Positions 61,964 to 64,000 of a stretch of 64,000 nt of DNA are shown piece by piece (within the stretch, counting starts at the first letter, position 1; each line of letters starts with the position of its first letter). Position numbers and translations under genes: made by a program. Location of the stretch: NCBI RefSeq assembly GCF_009739905.1, contig NZ_CP034279.1:2046001-2110000 (forward strand), given 5' to 3'. The notes under the pieces are model-generated. The model was given only the letters and a program-made list of their open reading frames with translations, did no database searches and was not told the origin of the DNA. The stretch is from Streptomyces ficellus. Its GTDB lineage: Bacteria > Actinomycetota > Actinomycetes > Streptomycetales > Streptomycetaceae.

Positions 61964-62710
61964 TTATGCGTGCCCGCGCCGGTAGAAGGGCCGCACCTTC
62001 TCCAGCATCCAGTCGGCCACCGGGTCCTGTGCGACGTCGAGCAGCACCAGGTTGACCGGCCACGGCACCGCCGCCTGGGCCCGCCCCAGCGCCCGGCCGA
62101 GGGCGTCCATGGGTACGTTGCGCTCGGCGCCCTCCCAGGAGGAGAGCTGCACGCCGATGAAGAGGGACGGGCTGTCGCCCTCGACGCTCGCGAGGCAGCG
62201 GCGCGCGGTCAGCACCGTGCCGGTGGCGTCGAACTCGGCGGAGGCGGCGGACAGCAGGCCGACCGGGTCCTCCTGCCAGTCCGGCTCGAACAGCCGCACC
62301 CGGCCGCCGCTGGCCGGGCCGTCGAGCGGGGTGCGTCCGGCGCGGCAGAGCTCGGCGACCACGAGCGGGGGCAGTGGGGCGCCGACGGCGCCGCCGGGGT
62401 TCACGGCGATGCCGACCTGGGGCGGCAGGCCGCGGGCGAACTCGACGGCCGGGGCGACCGCGTAGGGCATGTGGGCGCCGGCGCAGGCGACGAACTGGGC
62501 CTCGGAGCTGAAGACCGGCACGTAGACCTGCCCGTCGAGGTCCAGGGTGGGCAGGTCCAGGTCGCGGCTGTCGGGTGCGCCGCCGTTCGGCAGGGGCACC
62601 CAGACGTGGCTGCGGCCCAGGACCTCGACGAGGCGGCCGCCGGCCGCGGGGTTGCCGAGCGAGGCGGCGAGCACCTCTTCGAGCTCGTTGCCCGGCCATG
62701 CAGTGTCCAC
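61964..62710 (-). CDS. SseB-like protein, first copy
   Basis: The 248-residue protein has the SseB N-terminal domain (NELEEVLAASLGNPAAGGRLVEVLGRSHVWVPL in parts; PVFSSEAQFVACAG) and C-terminal domain (SLFIGVQLSSWEGAERNVP, DPVADWMLEKVRPFYRR). The shared ending with the next gene (DPVAxWxxxxxRPFY) shows the duplication. The GTG at 62710 follows AGGAG. Together with the P-loop gene upstream it faces the glycine-responsive gcv leader, which is of interest because SseB is linked to serine metabolism, but no mechanism is known. Confidence 0.82.
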   Translation of the reverse strand: MDTAWPGNELEEVLAASLGNPAAGGRLVEVLGRSHVWVPLPNGGAPDSRDLDLPTLDLDGQVYVPVFSSEAQFVACAGAHMPYAVAPAVEFARGLPPQVGIAVNPGGAVGAPLPPLVVAELCRAGRTPLDGPASGGRVRLFEPDWQEDPVGLLSAASAEFDATGTVLTARRCLASVEGDSPSLFIGVQLSSWEGAERNVPMDALGRALGRAQAAVPWPVNLVLLDVAQDPVADWMLEKVRPFYRRGHA

Positions 62711-62785
62711 TGGTGCTCCTGGTCCTTCCCCGCGTGTGCCTGTCGCTGCCCGCAGCACCCTAACGCGGGGCCGCGGGGCGGCGGA

Positions 62786-63454
62786 TCAGGGGAACGCGAT
62801 CCGGGTGAGCGCGGACGCGGCGGGCCGGTCCAGCAGGACCGCTGACGCGCACCCGCGCGGCACGACGCCCCGCTGCGCGTCCCGCACCAGGCGCCCCACC
62901 GCGCGGCGGTGCCGTCCGAAGGCGTACCCGGACACGCCGCGGCCCCGCTCGCGCTGGCCCTCCCGGGCGGTGCCGGGGGTGACGTCCAGCAGGACCAGGT
63001 GCAGGGCGCGGCCCCGCCGGGCGGCCTCCCGGGCGAGCCAGCGCCGCACCCAGGCCTGGGTGCCGCAGTCGTGGACGACGACGCTCCGCCCGGAGCGCAG
63101 CGTGCGCCACAGGCCCCCGTAGTGGGCGAGCCGGACGAGGGGGCGGTAGACCGCGTACGGCAGGAGGCCGGGCACGCGGCGCTCCCAGCGCTCCCGGGCG
63201 TCCTGCGAGTCGATGCCGAGGCCCTGGGCCGTCCGGGCGATCAGGGTGGACTTGCCGCTGCCGGGCAGGCCCGAGACGACCACCAGGTCGCCGGGCGCGA
63301 AGGTCAGCGCCCGGGGGCAGCGCCCGTCCCGGTCCCGCAGGTCGCGCACGACCGGCAGGGCGGGCGTCGCGGCCGCCCGGCCGCGCGCGGGCAGACCGGG
63401 CTGTGCGGGCACTCCCGTGGTGGTCGCGTACGCCCCGCTGTGCTGCAACGTCAT
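62786..63454 (-). CDS. P-loop AAA/kinase-like ATP-binding protein
   Basis: The 222-residue protein has a Walker A motif in VVVSGLPGSGKSTLIARTA (about residue 62) and VVVHDCGTQAWVRRWLAREA, a pattern of small nucleoside/zeta-type kinases, followed by LHLVLLDVTPGTAREGQ and an Arg-rich lid. Substrate unknown. The ATG at 63454 follows GGGGGAG. Its promoter (TTGTGA, 16 bp, TACACT) is one of the clearer sigma-70 type sites in the window. The two SseB-like genes lie downstream, starting 75 bp after its stop. Confidence 0.8.
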   Translation of the reverse strand: MTLQHSGAYATTTGVPAQPGLPARGRAAATPALPVVRDLRDRDGRCPRALTFAPGDLVVVSGLPGSGKSTLIARTAQGLGIDSQDARERWERRVPGLLPYAVYRPLVRLAHYGGLWRTLRSGRSVVVHDCGTQAWVRRWLAREAARRGRALHLVLLDVTPGTAREGQRERGRGVSGYAFGRHRRAVGRLVRDAQRGVVPRGCASAVLLDRPAASALTRIAFP

Positions 63455-63490
63455 CGCTACTCCCCCTGCTAGAACCCCTGCCGGATCCCT

Positions 63491-63509
63491 GGGTCGGTTG
63501 ACCCGACCC
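63491..63509 (-). promoter_or_regulatory. hairpin/operator in the 5' UTR of the P-loop gene
   Basis: GGGTCGG and CCGACCC flank TTGAC in a perfect 7-5-7 palindrome, 37-55 bp upstream of the start codon and just downstream of the predicted -10 element. Confidence 0.45.
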
Positions 63510-63519
63510 TTGCCCAAGA

Positions 63520-63547
63520 AGTGTAAAGAAAGGGTAATAAGTCACAA
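63520..63547 (-). promoter_or_regulatory. promoter of the P-loop gene
   Basis: On the minus strand TTGTGA (63547-63542) and TACACT (63525-63520) are separated by 16 bp in an AT-rich stretch. This resembles HrdB-type promoters. Confidence 0.55.
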
Positions 63548-63552
63548 GCGAT

Positions 63553-63580
63553 TTGCCGAGGGGACACCGCGTGCAATGAT
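63553..63580 (+). promoter_or_regulatory. candidate promoter of the gcv leader
   Basis: TTGCCG (63553-63558) and AATGAT (63575-63580) with a 16-bp spacer lie about 50 bp before the glycine riboswitch. Confidence 0.45.
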
Positions 63581-63630
63581 GTGCGCGCCGACGCACATTC
63601 GTGCGCCACAACCGCATACCGGCCGCTTGA

Positions 63631-63836
63631 ATCCGCGCGGGAGAGTTCCGGGTCCGCCCGGGCGCCGAAGGAGCAAGTTCCTCCCTTGAATCTCTCAGGC
63701 CCCGTACCGCGTGGATGAGGCAGATCTGAAAAGCGGGCCGCCCCGGCGGCTCCACCCAAGGTGCAAGCCGAGGACCGCGCGTACGGCGTACGCCGAGGTC
63801 ACGGTGAACCTCTCAGGTTCCGATGACAGATGGGGA
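63631..63836 (+). ncRNA. tandem glycine riboswitch
   Basis: Two adjacent glycine aptamers precede gcvT. Aptamer 1 (63631-63716) is closed by ATCCGCGCGG pairing with CCGCGTGGAT (one mismatch) and contains GGGAGAGTTCC, GCGCCGAAGGAGCAA and GAATCTCTCAGGCCCCGTA. Aptamer 2 (about 63722-63836) contains CACCCAAGGTGCAAGCC, GAACCTCTCAGGTTCC and GATGACAG. These are the consensus internal loops and CTCTCAGG arms of the family. Glycine binding normally turns on glycine cleavage genes, so excess glycine would induce gcvT. Confidence 0.93.
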
Positions 63837-63883
63837 GGATCGTCTTCGAGCCATGCCCGCCCTGGGACCTGGGAGCCACATCC

Positions 63884-64000
63884 ATGAGCACTGCCCCCCG
63901 CCTGACCGCCCTCGATGCCGTGCATCGTGCGCTGGGCGCGACCATGACCGACTTCGCGGGCTGGGACATGCCGCTGCGGTACGGGAGCGAGCGCGACGAG
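63884..64000 (+). CDS. gcvT: glycine cleavage T protein (aminomethyltransferase), N-terminal part
   Basis: The first 39 residues (MSTAPRLTALDAVHRALGAT, then MTDFAGWDMPLRYGSERDE) match the start of GcvT, which transfers the methylene group of glycine from the H protein to tetrahydrofolate. The gene runs off the window. The ATG at 63884 follows GGGAG. Its leader is the tandem glycine riboswitch. Confidence 0.95.
   Translation, partial: MSTAPRLTALDAVHRALGATMTDFAGWDMPLRYGSERDE

Overview
The window is a stretch of a high-GC actinobacterial chromosome, almost certainly Streptomyces. The support is strong G/C bias at third codon positions, many GTG and TTG starts, several apparently leaderless genes, Tat-type signals, LAL and PucR regulators, and a gene order (ilvE-leuB / proline catabolism / serA-ilvCNB / GGDEF-EAL / gatCAB / second GGDEF-EAL / ligA / mnmA / opp / gcvT) that from memory matches the SCO5525-to-SCO5470 region of S. 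coelicolor. Species cannot be determined. No tRNA, rRNA, insertion sequence, prophage or CRISPR array was seen; this looks like core chromosome with small accessory patches.

Layout. 1-2.4 kb: start of a urease alpha gene and a fused gamma-beta urease gene, divergent from an NCS1 nucleobase/allantoin-type permease, with a repeated 16-bp motif in the shared promoter. 2.5-16.2 kb: branched-chain amino acid and serine synthesis (ilvE, leuB, serA, ilvBNC), interrupted by an AAC(2')-like acetyltransferase and the proline catabolic pair (proline dehydrogenase, pruA) with a divergent PucR-type regulator. The ilvBNC operon carries a transcription attenuator with a 13-residue leader peptide rich in Ile, Leu and Val. 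16.2-23.2 kb: a large membrane-bound PAS-GGDEF-EAL protein with a degenerate EAL domain, a 2-hydroxyacid dehydrogenase, an aldo/keto reductase and a lipoprotein sugar dehydrogenase. 23.3-32.7 kb: a LAL-type LuxR regulator, small proteins, a GNAT enzyme, an MMPL exporter and a Tat-secreted phospholipase C. 33-36.6 kb: gatCAB with a small membrane protein translationally coupled between gatA and gatB. 37-45 kb: a second GGDEF-EAL protein (RmdB-like, intact motifs), ligA, a MetE-like enzyme, an SDR, a LOG-family protein, a DUF427 protein and a hydrolase.

45.1-47.8 kb is the most interesting accessory patch: three overlapping genes encode a small WXG/ESX-like helical protein, a DUF1023 alpha/beta hydrolase with a helical N-terminus, and a lipoprotein. 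The base composition drops in the 3' part. The layout resembles a type VII secreted lipase effector with a lipoprotein immunity partner, but that reading is inference.

47.9-51 kb: mnmA and a cysteine desulfurase (tRNA 2-thiolation) flank a Tat-exported amidase. 51-54.5 kb: small membrane proteins divergent from a TetR regulator over a perfect palindrome, a thioesterase, a TRIC-family channel and a PH-like membrane protein. 54.6-60.8 kb: a five-gene oligopeptide ABC importer. 61-64 kb: two SseB-like proteins and a P-loop protein, divergent from a tandem glycine riboswitch that precedes gcvT, which runs off the window end.
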